Assembly (NCBI GenBank): GCA_007121335.1
Contig: SKLY01000080.1
Location: 1-42,914, forward strand
Direction of reading: 5' to 3'
DNA: 42,914 nucleotides
DNA from: Saprospiraceae bacterium
GTDB lineage: Bacteria > Bacteroidota > Bacteroidia > Chitinophagales > Saprospiraceae
Both the position numbers and the translations under genes were made by a program. The notes under the pieces were generated by a model, which worked only from the letters and a program-made list of their open reading frames with translations, was not told where the DNA came from and made no database searches. This document shows positions 28,829 to 36,720 of this stretch, in pieces; position 1 is the first letter of the stretch, and each line of letters opens with the position of its first letter.

Positions 28829-29264
28829 AGTCCATTTCACTCATAACTGCATCCGTCAAATCACCGAACAACCACCATTTGGGGTGCAAGCCTTTTTGAA
28901 TCTGAACAGCCGAAACAATAGTACCGATTAATTCTGAAAGATTAAAGCCGAGCAAAACTGCCACATATGCGAAGAAGTAATTGCTAGCCTCCCAATCGCC
29001 AAGTAAAATCAACAATAGCCAGGTTACCCCAATCGCATTGATAAGGAAGAGGAACAGTTGGGTAAACATAACCTGGATGCAATGCCAGCGGACAAAGGTG
29101 GTGGATTTGGTGTTGCCGAGGTAATATATTCCCGAGGCTATCAGATTGACGATAGGTAGCGGCATTCCAACAATAATCACCACCAGAGACATCAGGTAAC
29201 TATTGGAAGCGCGCTCCCTTTCATCCAGGTTCGGTTTGTAGTAAAACTCCTTAATTGCTATCAT
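28821..29264 (-). CDS. DUF4870-like small integral membrane protein
   Basis: This 147-residue protein has three or four hydrophobic segments (for example MSLVVIIVGMPLPIVNLIAS, LFLFLINAIGVTWLLLILLG and FFAYVAVLLGFNLSELIGTI). The pattern of a short loop with HCIQVMFTQ between helices resembles DUF4870 family membrane proteins. There is no catalytic motif. Its start overlaps the end of the DUF2752 gene by 4 bases, and its end overlaps the M48 protease gene, so all three are translated as a unit. Function is unknown. Confidence 0.75.
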   Translation of the reverse strand: MIAIKEFYYKPNLDERERASNSYLMSLVVIIVGMPLPIVNLIASGIYYLGNTKSTTFVRWHCIQVMFTQLFLFLINAIGVTWLLLILLGDWEASNYFFAYVAVLLGFNLSELIGTIVSAVQIQKGLHPKWWLFGDLTDAVMSEMDYE

Positions 29265-29686
29265 AATCCCTTATTTATATTCCATATCCAATTGGCGGTG
29301 ATCAACACAAAAAATAAGATCAAGACCCACTTGTGGCTAAAAACTTTTTGAAACCGGTCCCATGCATGCCTTAAGTGACGCGTTCCGGAAATTATATCCC
29401 AAAGAAATAAAAAAGGTACAATCAAAAGACCAAGAGCCAGTAAAATACCCAGTGGATTGATTCGGAGTGCATCACTTATATTCCCCAGTAAGAGATTTTT
29501 TACCGTGCGGGTAGACCCACAGGAGGGACAGGGAAGAGAAGACACGTTTTTGACCACACACACTGTATATTCAGCCCCCTTTAATTCAGGCCGGTTGTCG
29601 GCATACCAGGATAGTCCCAGCCAAAGGTATCCTGCGGCAATGGCTGTCAAAATCAACAGGTAAAATTTCCTATCGGGCTTACTCAT
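29261..29686 (-). CDS. DUF2752 membrane protein
   Basis: This 141-residue protein has three predicted membrane helices and the DUF2752 hallmark SLPCPSCGSTRTVKNLL, followed by ALRINPLGILLALG. The CPxCGxTR motif and the NPLG segment define the family, whose biochemical role is unknown. In Bacteroidota it is often found next to TM2 and DUF4870-type proteins, as here. It overlaps the following gene by an ATGA junction. Confidence 0.9.
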   Translation of the reverse strand: MSKPDRKFYLLILTAIAAGYLWLGLSWYADNRPELKGAEYTVCVVKNVSSLPCPSCGSTRTVKNLLLGNISDALRINPLGILLALGLLIVPFLFLWDIISGTRHLRHAWDRFQKVFSHKWVLILFFVLITANWIWNINKGL

Positions 29687-29763
29687 AAACCACTATTTAC
29701 GCTCTTATCTGTGATTAAAAGGTGCGTAATCACAAACGTCAAGAACAACTACTGAAAAACTAA

Positions 29764-30123
29764 TCAATAGCCCGCTGAGGCAATCTCAAAACGCTCTAGG
29801 TTTTTATCTCGTGTAGCTCCCATGATCAAAAACCAATCTACGATGTACCAAATCCCTAAACCTCCGCAGGTCAATAGTTTGGCGATGCCCAACCCCACTT
29901 CCCCAATGAGAAACCGGTCTATACCCAGACTCCCCACCAATAGGGAGACAACCAGAATCATCATAGGATCCTTATAAGATTGAGACTGCACGCGAAAAAA
30001 CTGATTCTCGTCCATTTCTTGAAGCCTGCCGCGAATATGGTTTAATCGATAGGATTCAAAATATTTCCCATTCGTCATGAGAAACATATCCACTTTTTGC
30101 ATGTTTGGTTTATTCTCTTCCAT
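29764..30123 (-). CDS. TM2 domain-containing membrane protein
   Basis: This 119-residue protein has a soluble N-terminal half with many charged residues, then a TM2 domain. The first helix is about 54-70 (MMILVVSLLVGSLGIDRFLI), then a tight turn with GEVGLGIAKLLTCGG, then the second helix (GIWYIVDWFLIMG). The GIDRFLIG and GGLGIWYIVDW motifs are diagnostic. It is the first gene of the membrane cluster, with 77 bases to DUF2752. An imperfect -7 box, TATCTTGT, lies roughly 35 bases upstream of the start. Confidence 0.92.
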   Translation of the reverse strand: MEENKPNMQKVDMFLMTNGKYFESYRLNHIRGRLQEMDENQFFRVQSQSYKDPMMILVVSLLVGSLGIDRFLIGEVGLGIAKLLTCGGLGIWYIVDWFLIMGATRDKNLERFEIASAGY

Positions 30124-30247
30124 AGTTTATATTTTTTGGATTCGGGGACAAGATAGAAAATTTTCCAACTACAGAAGCACATTTTTCGACGAAAGCCCTG
30201 GTTTTATTTGATCAAGTTCACAAAAATTGAGGGGATTTCAAGAATTT

Positions 30248-30284
30248 GCCATCGAACAAGTTAAACACCGATGGCTTTTATTTT
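30248..30284 (+). terminator. Intrinsic-terminator-like hairpin in an intergenic region
   Basis: GCCATCG at 30248-30254 pairs perfectly with CGATGGC at 30269-30275 across a 14-base loop, followed at once by TTTTATTTT. The T-rich tail makes it a plus-strand terminator. No annotated plus-strand gene lies upstream of it for more than 2 kb, and the next gene starts at 30415. It may end an unannotated small RNA or act in the leader of that gene. Confidence 0.5.
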
Positions 30285-30414
30285 ACACACGAAAAGCTAC
30301 AACAATTTCACTATTACCCTGTTTACCAATTACTTAGCTAAATAGCAGAAACAATCTTTGACACTTCTGCTTTGAAAGAAAGTACATTAACGAAAAGAGT
30401 AAAAAATAAATCCG

Positions 30415-30729
30415 ATGAAAGAGGACTATTCAACCATAGTGGAAGCGCTACAAGGTTTCAAGAAAAAAGGTTATAAAATTGACTGGGAAATAGACCAGGG
30501 GTTTTTGAAAAGCAAGGAAAAAGACTTAAAACTGGATCCCGAAGACTGCAAAGTAGCAAAAGCATACAGGTTCGAGGGAGACACCAACCCCTCTGACATG
30601 TCAATCGTGTATGCCATTGAGTCCAAAGACGGCAAGCACAAAGGCACGCTGGTAACAGCCTACGGGGTTTACTCTGAACCCATGGATGACAAACTCATTC
30701 AGCTATTGAAAATGGATCACCACAACTGA
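30415..30729 (+). CDS. Conserved Bacteroidota small protein of unknown function
   Basis: This 104-residue acidic/basic soluble protein belongs to a small family I recognise from Bacteroidota. Its motifs are YSTIVEALQGFKKKGY, KLDPEDCKVAKAYRFEGDTN and the end TAYGVYSEPMDDKLI. Members are sometimes labelled phosphoribosylpyrophosphate synthetase in databases, but this protein is far too short and lacks the PRPP-binding motif, so that label should not be trusted. It is convergent with the cystathionine gamma-lyase-type gene, 12 bases away. Function unknown. Confidence 0.75.
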   Translation: MKEDYSTIVEALQGFKKKGYKIDWEIDQGFLKSKEKDLKLDPEDCKVAKAYRFEGDTNPSDMSIVYAIESKDGKHKGTLVTAYGVYSEPMDDKLIQLLKMDHHN

Positions 30730-30741
30730 ATCTACCCTCCT

Positions 30742-31887
30742 TTAAATATTCTTCAGAGAACTTTCCAGGTCAGCGATTAAGTCATCACTGTTCTCGATTC
30801 CCACGCTGACTCGAATCAATGAGTCGGTGAGTCCAATTTTCGCTCTTTCCTCGGGCGGAATTGATCCGTGAGTCATCGAAGCAGGATGTCCTATTAAGCT
30901 CTCCACACCTCCGAGTGATTCGGCGAGAAGAAAATAGCGGGTTGCTGCAAGGACTTTCATTGCAGCCTCTTCATTGTTGTTGCCGAGATCGAAAGAAATC
31001 ATTCCTCCGAATTTCTTCATTTGCCTTTTGGCAATCTCATGACCGGGATGCGACTCAAAACCGGGATAATACACTTTTTCAACTTTGGGGTGATCGCGAA
31101 GAAACTCAGCGATCTTTTCAGCATTTTGGCAAGCTCTTTCCACGCGGAGGTGCAGGGTTTTTATTCCCCTCAATATGAGAAAACAATCCATTGGACCGGG
31201 CACTGCACCGGAGGCATTTTGTACGAATTTGATCTTTTCATAATCGCTCTCACTCTTACATATTACTGCACCGTGGACCACATCAGAATGACCGCCCAGG
31301 TACTTGGTAGCTGAGTGCAAAATCATATCGGCTCCAAGATCGATGGGTGTTTGCAAATAGGGTGAGGCAAATGTATTGTCCACACAGACTTTGATCCCTT
31401 TTTCAGCAGCTATCTTACAAATGGCTTCTATGTCCACGATTTGAAGCATCGGGTTAGTGGGCGTTTCCACCCATATCAATTTGGTGCTTTCACTGATGGC
31501 ATGACGAAGATTCTCGGGCTCCGTCATGTCGATAAATTTGGACTTGATGCCCAGTTTTTCAAAAATGGCTTTTATCTGACGGTAACTCCCCCCGTACAGG
31601 TCGTTGGTGGAGATAATTTCATCTCCCGATTCCATCGTCTTCAAGATGGCATCCATTGCGGCCAAACCGCTTGAAAAGGAAACGGCTCCATAACCTTTTT
31701 CCAGGGCAGCGAGATTCTTCTCGAGAGCTTCCCTGGTTGGGTTTTGGGTTCGGGCGTACTCATAACCCTTGTGGACACCGGGTGCATCCTGTTTGTAGGT
31801 AGATGTCTGGTATATGGGGGTCATTACGGCTCCTGTCAACGGATCGGGTTCAACCCCTGCGTGAATAACTTTTGTTTCAAACTTCAT
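30742..31887 (-). CDS. Cystathionine gamma-lyase/gamma-synthase (PLP trans-sulfuration enzyme)
   Basis: This 381-residue protein is full length for the Cys/Met metabolism PLP-enzyme family. It has the N-terminal ATRTQNPTR-type segment (YEYARTQNPTREALE), cofactor-contact residues in SSGLAAM, a Tyr in NDLYGGSY, VDNTFASPYLQTP, and the Schiff-base Lys195 in HSATKYLGGHSDV. The end, SLIRVSVGIENSDDLI, is typical. Its sequence style is closest to gamma-lyases, which convert cystathionine to cysteine. Gamma-synthase cannot be excluded from sequence alone. Since direct sulfhydrylation by MetY is encoded nearby, a lyase role in reverse trans-sulfuration is the more economical reading (inference). Confidence 0.92.
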   Translation of the reverse strand: MKFETKVIHAGVEPDPLTGAVMTPIYQTSTYKQDAPGVHKGYEYARTQNPTREALEKNLAALEKGYGAVSFSSGLAAMDAILKTMESGDEIISTNDLYGGSYRQIKAIFEKLGIKSKFIDMTEPENLRHAISESTKLIWVETPTNPMLQIVDIEAICKIAAEKGIKVCVDNTFASPYLQTPIDLGADMILHSATKYLGGHSDVVHGAVICKSESDYEKIKFVQNASGAVPGPMDCFLILRGIKTLHLRVERACQNAEKIAEFLRDHPKVEKVYYPGFESHPGHEIAKRQMKKFGGMISFDLGNNNEEAAMKVLAATRYFLLAESLGGVESLIGHPASMTHGSIPPEERAKIGLTDSLIRVSVGIENSDDLIADLESSLKNI

Positions 31888-31991
31888 AAATCATTCAATT
31901 TTTACTTCCAACAGCGCTTAGCGCAATTTGTTACAAACCTGGAAGGCTAAATTTTTCTACTGGATTTTTGTCGCAGAACTTTAGCGCAAAA

Positions 31992-32948
31992 TTATCGCTC
32001 AATCACGGCCTTTACAGCTTCCACTACATTGCTGCTGTCCAAACCGTACTTCTTCAAGAGTTCGGGTGGTTTTCCACTTTCACCAAAACGGTCATTCACT
32101 GCTACCATCTCCATTGGTACCGGCAACTTTCTGGCGCACAATCCGGCGACTGACTCCCCCAAACCACCATTGATCTGGTGCTCTTCTGCGGTGACAATCT
32201 TCCCGGTTTTTGAGGCACTGTCCAGAATAATTTGCTCGTCCAGAGGCTTGATAGTGTGGATGTTAATCAATTCACAGGAAATTCCCCGGCTCTCTAATTC
32301 TTTGGCAGCTTTAACAGACTCCCAAACCATATGGCCTGTTGCAATCAAGGTAACATCTCTACCCTCAGACAGCAGAATGCCCTTACCAAGTTCGAAGGGA
32401 ATATCCTCCGGCATAAAAATTGGCCAGCCGGGTCTTCCAAACCTAAGGTAAACCGGGCCGTCGTGTTCTGCAATAGCAATGGTTGCCGCTTTGGTTTGGT
32501 TGTAGTCACAGGGATTTACCACAGCCATTCCAGGGAGCATTTTCATCATGCCCATGTCCTCGAGAATTTGATGGGTCGCTCCATCCTCTCCTAGAGTGAT
32601 TCCGGCATGTGAAGCGCAAATCTTCACGTTTTTGTTGGAGTAAGCAATGGATTGCCTGATCTGGTCGTAAACCCTCCCTGTGCTGAAATTAGCGAAGGTA
32701 CCCGTGTAGGGAATAAAGCCTCCGGTGGCCAGTCCTGCTGCCGTTCCCATCATATTGGCCTCGGCCACTCCACACTGGAAAAACCTCTCCGGAAAGGCGT
32801 CGATGAATTTATTCATTTTGAGCGAACCGGCCAGATCGGCGCAGAGACCCACTACTTTTGAGTTTGATTTGGCCAGCTCGTAAAGTCCGTCCCCGAAACC
32901 ATCCCGGGTGGCTTTTTTATCCTTGAAATCAAGCAATTTTTCCAACAT
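31992..32948 (-). CDS. Transketolase, C-terminal subunit (split enzyme)
   Basis: Started at 32948 (MLEKLLDFKDKKATRDGFG), the protein has about 318 residues; the frame also has a Met at 32975. It carries the pyrimidine-binding and C-terminal domains of transketolase. The catalytic Glu is in CGVAEANMMGTAAGLA, followed by ASHAGITLGEDGATHQ and the C-terminal ATGHMVWESVKAA and EEHQINGGLGE. It needs the N-terminal subunit encoded 101 bases upstream to form the active enzyme, which transfers two-carbon ketol units in the pentose phosphate pathway using thiamine diphosphate. Split transketolases are common in some bacteria, so this is not a frameshift. Confidence 0.93.
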   Translation of the reverse strand: MLEKLLDFKDKKATRDGFGDGLYELAKSNSKVVGLCADLAGSLKMNKFIDAFPERFFQCGVAEANMMGTAAGLATGGFIPYTGTFANFSTGRVYDQIRQSIAYSNKNVKICASHAGITLGEDGATHQILEDMGMMKMLPGMAVVNPCDYNQTKAATIAIAEHDGPVYLRFGRPGWPIFMPEDIPFELGKGILLSEGRDVTLIATGHMVWESVKAAKELESRGISCELINIHTIKPLDEQIILDSASKTGKIVTAEEHQINGGLGESVAGLCARKLPVPMEMVAVNDRFGESGKPPELLKKYGLDSSNVVEAVKAVIER

Positions 32949-33049
32949 TATTAAATGCTTTCTTTTGTTTGTCAAAATATCATGTCTGTTGATAAACCCG
33001 AAGCTCCAGGTCGGAGTTCTTCACATTCGGCTTGCCGATTTGATCGACC

Positions 33050-33892
33050 TTAAAAATCACCCAGTGTCTCTTCGAGTTGTCCAAGTGCGATATCCAATTG
33101 TTCTTTGTTGGGAGCTATGCCGTGCCACTTGTGTGTCCCGGTCATAAAGTCCACTCCGAATCCCATTTCGGTTTTCATCAGGATACAAACCGGTTTGCCA
33201 TTGCCGGCTCTCTTTTTTGCATCATCCAATCCACTGAGGACTTCAGCCATATCGTTCCCATTCATTTCCAATGTTTCCCAGCCAAAAGCCTCCCATTTTG
33301 CCCGTAAATCACCCAGGCTTATCACTTCGTCGTTGGGACCATCAATTTGCTGCCCATTCCAATCCACGGTCACGATGAGATTGTCAATTTTGTGGTGGGC
33401 TGAAAACATCAATGCCTCCCAAATCTGACCCTCTTGTAACTCTCCATCTCCTGTGAGCGCATACACGTAGCGGTCATCCCCGGCCAATCTCTTGGAAAGG
33501 GCTATGCCCACTGCAACTGAGAGTCCCTGTCCGAGCGATCCTGTCGCAACCCGAACACCGGGCAGTCCCTCATGAGTAGCGGGATGTCCTTGCAATCTGC
33601 TGTCTATTTCCCTGAAGGTTTTTAGTTCGTCCAGTTCAAAGTAGCCGGAACGCGCCAGAACCGAGTAAAAAAGAGGTGAAATGTGCCCATTTGAAAGCAC
33701 AAATACATCCTCCCCTTTTCCATCCATTTGAAATGCGGGATTGTGTTTCATCCGACTGAAATACAGGGCTGTCAAAAAATCTGCGCAGCCCAGGGACCCT
33801 CCCGGATGTCCTGAACTGGCATTGTAAACCATGCGCACTATATCCCTTCGGATCTGGGTGGCGGTCTTCTGCAACTGGTCAATCTTGTCCAT
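33050..33892 (-). CDS. Transketolase, N-terminal subunit (split enzyme)
   Basis: This 280-residue protein is the thiamine-diphosphate-binding half of transketolase. It has SSGHPGGSLGCADFLTALYF, the GHxSP-type motif LSNGHISPLFYS, SLGQGLSVAVGIA, and the ThDP/Mg2+ motif GDGELQEGQIWEA (GDG at 148-150) ending at N179 in DWNGQQIDG. It pairs with the downstream C-terminal subunit. A TACCTTTG promoter box lies about 60 bases upstream of the start. Length is normal for the split form. Confidence 0.94.
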   Translation of the reverse strand: MDKIDQLQKTATQIRRDIVRMVYNASSGHPGGSLGCADFLTALYFSRMKHNPAFQMDGKGEDVFVLSNGHISPLFYSVLARSGYFELDELKTFREIDSRLQGHPATHEGLPGVRVATGSLGQGLSVAVGIALSKRLAGDDRYVYALTGDGELQEGQIWEALMFSAHHKIDNLIVTVDWNGQQIDGPNDEVISLGDLRAKWEAFGWETLEMNGNDMAEVLSGLDDAKKRAGNGKPVCILMKTEMGFGVDFMTGTHKWHGIAPNKEQLDIALGQLEETLGDF

Positions 33893-33951
33893 CGCGAATT
33901 TTTTCTGTCTGCCAAAAGCTCAATTACTTCGGCATTTTTAAAAATTTCGCG

Positions 33952-33959
33952 CAAAGGTA
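33952..33959 (-). promoter_or_regulatory. Predicted -7 promoter element of the transketolase pair
   Basis: The minus strand reads TACCTTTG, an exact TAnnTTTG match 60 bases upstream of the ATG at 33892. No TTTG at the expected -33 spacing is seen. Confidence 0.45.
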
Positions 33960-34084
33960 AGGCAAAAAACCCCATTATCTTAAATTCTGATTGGCAAATA
34001 GAGCCTGAATCACCAAATTATTCAATCTCCAAACCCGGTGGTATTAATGCGGTGAGATTTTCTTTCTCTGCGCTATTGTATCTT

Positions 34085-34092
34085 TACTTTTG
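34085..34092 (+). promoter_or_regulatory. Predicted -7 promoter element of the nitrilase gene
   Basis: TACTTTTG matches TAnnTTTG exactly. Transcription would start near 34097, which places the in-frame ATG at 34090 upstream of the transcript and favours the ATG at 34111 as the true start. Confidence 0.5.
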
Positions 34093-34110
34093 CAATCAAA
34101 AGGGCAAATC

Positions 34111-34884
34111 ATGAAGGAAAATCTGCAAGTATCACTGGTGCAATGGGATTTGAGTTGGCACAATGCCGGTAAAAACCGTGATAAAGCCGACTCTCTGTTG
34201 GAAGCCAATCCCGGATCAGACCTGTATATTTTGCCGGAAATGTTCACCACCGGATTTACCATGCAACCGGAAAAGGTGAGCGAAACCATGGAAGGTCCGT
34301 CTGTTAGCTGGATGACAGATCGGGCCAAAAACCTGGAAGCAGTCGTAATGGGAAGCCTGGTTATAAATGACGAAGGGCGGTATTTCAACAGAATGGTTTG
34401 TGCGCTTCCCTCCGGTGAGTTAATATTCTACGACAAGCGACATTTGTTCACCTACGCAGGGGAAGATAAGCACTACAGTCCGGGAAAAAACCAGGTGCAT
34501 TTTGAACTTCACGGTTGGAAAATAAAGCCCCTGGTATGCTACGACCTCCGCTTCCCGGTTTGGAATCGAAACACTGAGGATGCCCATCTGATGGTTTTCG
34601 TCGCAAACTGGCCCCAACGCAGAAGCCTTGCCTGGAACAGCCTCCTTAAGGCTCGGGCCATAGAAAATCAATGCTATGTGGCAGGAGTAAATCGCTGTGG
34701 AGTGGATGACAATGAAATCGACTATCAGGGAGACACACAGATGATAGACCATGCCGGCGAGGTGATTGCTACCTTACTGGATCGCGAAGGCGTTGCCAAT
34801 ATCAGACTCGAAGCAGCGGAGTTAAAGACCTTCAGGGATCGGTATCCCTTTTTAAAGGACAGAGATGAATTTCGGATCTTGTAA
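34111..34884 (+). CDS. Nitrilase-superfamily amidase, omega-amidase (YafV/Nit2) type
   Basis: The protein has about 257 residues from Met at 34111. The catalytic triad of carbon-nitrogen hydrolases is visible: Glu in LPEMFTTGF, Lys in YDKRHLFTYAGEDKHY, and Cys in PLVCYDLRFPVWNRN. The AGEDKHYSPG segment after the Lys is typical of YafV-like omega-amidases. These hydrolyse alpha-ketoglutaramate or alpha-ketosuccinamate, products of glutamine/asparagine transaminases that also act in methionine salvage. The location next to methionine genes fits such a role, but this is inference. The ORF ends 403 bases before metY. Confidence 0.9.
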   Translation: MKENLQVSLVQWDLSWHNAGKNRDKADSLLEANPGSDLYILPEMFTTGFTMQPEKVSETMEGPSVSWMTDRAKNLEAVVMGSLVINDEGRYFNRMVCALPSGELIFYDKRHLFTYAGEDKHYSPGKNQVHFELHGWKIKPLVCYDLRFPVWNRNTEDAHLMVFVANWPQRRSLAWNSLLKARAIENQCYVAGVNRCGVDDNEIDYQGDTQMIDHAGEVIATLLDREGVANIRLEAAELKTFRDRYPFLKDRDEFRIL

Positions 34885-34984
34885 ATAATAATAGCCATTT
34901 AATAATTCTCGGAAATCCACCGGGCTGTTGATTTGCAGTTCGGGCAATCTGTATGTAAATTTTTTCAAAAAAAAACCGGAAATG

Positions 34985-35015
34985 TTTGCCGAAAAAGAAA
35001 TCGGGTTTAGATTTG
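34985..35015 (+). promoter_or_regulatory. Predicted promoter of the metY operon (-33 TTTG and -7 TAGATTTG)
   Basis: TTTG at 34985-34988 and TAGATTTG at 35008-35015 are separated by 19 bases. This matches the Bacteroidota promoter (TTTG, 19-21 bases, TAnnTTTG) in both boxes and spacing and is the best promoter match in the window. Transcription would start near 35020, giving a leader of about 268 bases before metY. Confidence 0.7.
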
Positions 35016-35077
35016 CCCCTATAATTTATTGAAGGTGAAATCGAATACCCTCATTTCATTCCTTTTTTCAACCCTCT

Positions 35078-35264
35078 CACCGGCAGTTTCCGGTGTTAGA
35101 GCTGCTATCTGTATGTGTTGCTGTTGCTGTTGTATGACAACTCGACCGGGCTGCAGTAGTAAATAATTTTACCCACTTTAAATTTTCTTAAAATATCAAA
35201 TGCTGCACCCGGAAAGGGGAGCAGCCAATGATTTATTTGTTCCCCGCTTCAGGTCAGTTTTTTT
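35078..35264 (+). promoter_or_regulatory. Structured mRNA leader of metY: candidate cysteine-responsive attenuator
   Basis: The leader contains a perfect 6-bp hairpin (CACCGG 35078-35083, CCGGTG 35090-35095), the poly-Cys mini-ORF, and two mutually exclusive pairings. Pairing 1 is the mini-ORF 3' part CCGGGCTGCAG (35146-35156) with CTGCACCCGG (35203-35212): 10 base pairs with one bulged C. Pairing 2 is a local hairpin, GCTGC plus CCC (35202-35210) with GGG plus GCAGC (35216-35225). When pairing 1 forms, GGGGA (35216-35220) could instead pair with TCCCC (35241-35245). A T7 run lies at 35258-35264. A ribosome stalled on the Cys codons would mask part of 35146-35156 and favour pairing 2. Which state blocks expression cannot be told by eye. 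Confidence 0.5.
35113..35166 (+). CDS. Poly-cysteine leader peptide (17 aa) upstream of metY
   Basis: ATG at 35113 opens a 17-codon frame ending in TAA at 35164-35166. It encodes MCCCCCCMTTRPGCSSK: six consecutive Cys codons (TGT/TGC alternating) right after the start, and a seventh Cys later. It lies about 93 bases into the predicted metY transcript and about 120 bases before the metY start. Runs of codons for the regulated amino acid are the hallmark of attenuator leader peptides, and short poly-Cys ORFs are known as cysteine-responsive leaders in mycobacteria. Cysteine shortage as the signal for a sulfur-assimilating methionine operon makes sense (inference). Because TGTTGC is a simple repeat, chance cannot be fully excluded. 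Confidence 0.55.
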   Translation: MCCCCCCMTTRPGCSSK

Positions 35265-35284
35265 CTAACTATTTAAACAAATAA

Positions 35285-36598
<1,314 letters not shown>

Positions 36599-36635
36599 TT
36601 CTATGGCTCAACGGCCAAATTGTTATCTGAGCAAT

Positions 36636-36682
36636 CAGGTGCCTCTCGAGGGTGTAAACCATTGAAGGGCACCTGGTTCCTT
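36636..36682 (+). terminator. Inverted repeat with U-rich tail between metY and the fusion gene
   Basis: CAGGTGCC at 36636-36643 pairs perfectly with GGCACCTG at 36668-36675 over a 24-base loop, followed by GTTCCTTTTATTT. It sits in the 122-base gap between metY and the MetX-AK-HSD gene. It could act as a partial terminator that lowers expression of the second gene or as an mRNA processing or stability element. The loop is long for a simple terminator. Confidence 0.4.
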
Positions 36683-36720
36683 TTATTTACACAAAAATTC
36701 ATTGCACAAAACCGAAGAAG

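Noticed and set aside
30415-30729. Phosphoribosylpyrophosphate synthetase
   Set aside because: The family is sometimes given this label, but the protein is about one third of the needed length and lacks the PRPP motif.
31992-33892. Frameshifted or broken transketolase
   Set aside because: Both halves have complete domains, their own starts and stops and a 101-base spacer, as in known split transketolases.
35116-35133. Cys run as a mere TGTTGC microsatellite
   Set aside because: It was considered seriously, but the run follows an ATG directly, lies in a promoter-driven leader, ends in a stop after 17 codons, and overlaps a strong alternative pairing ahead of a sulfur-metabolism gene. It is kept as a candidate with moderate confidence.
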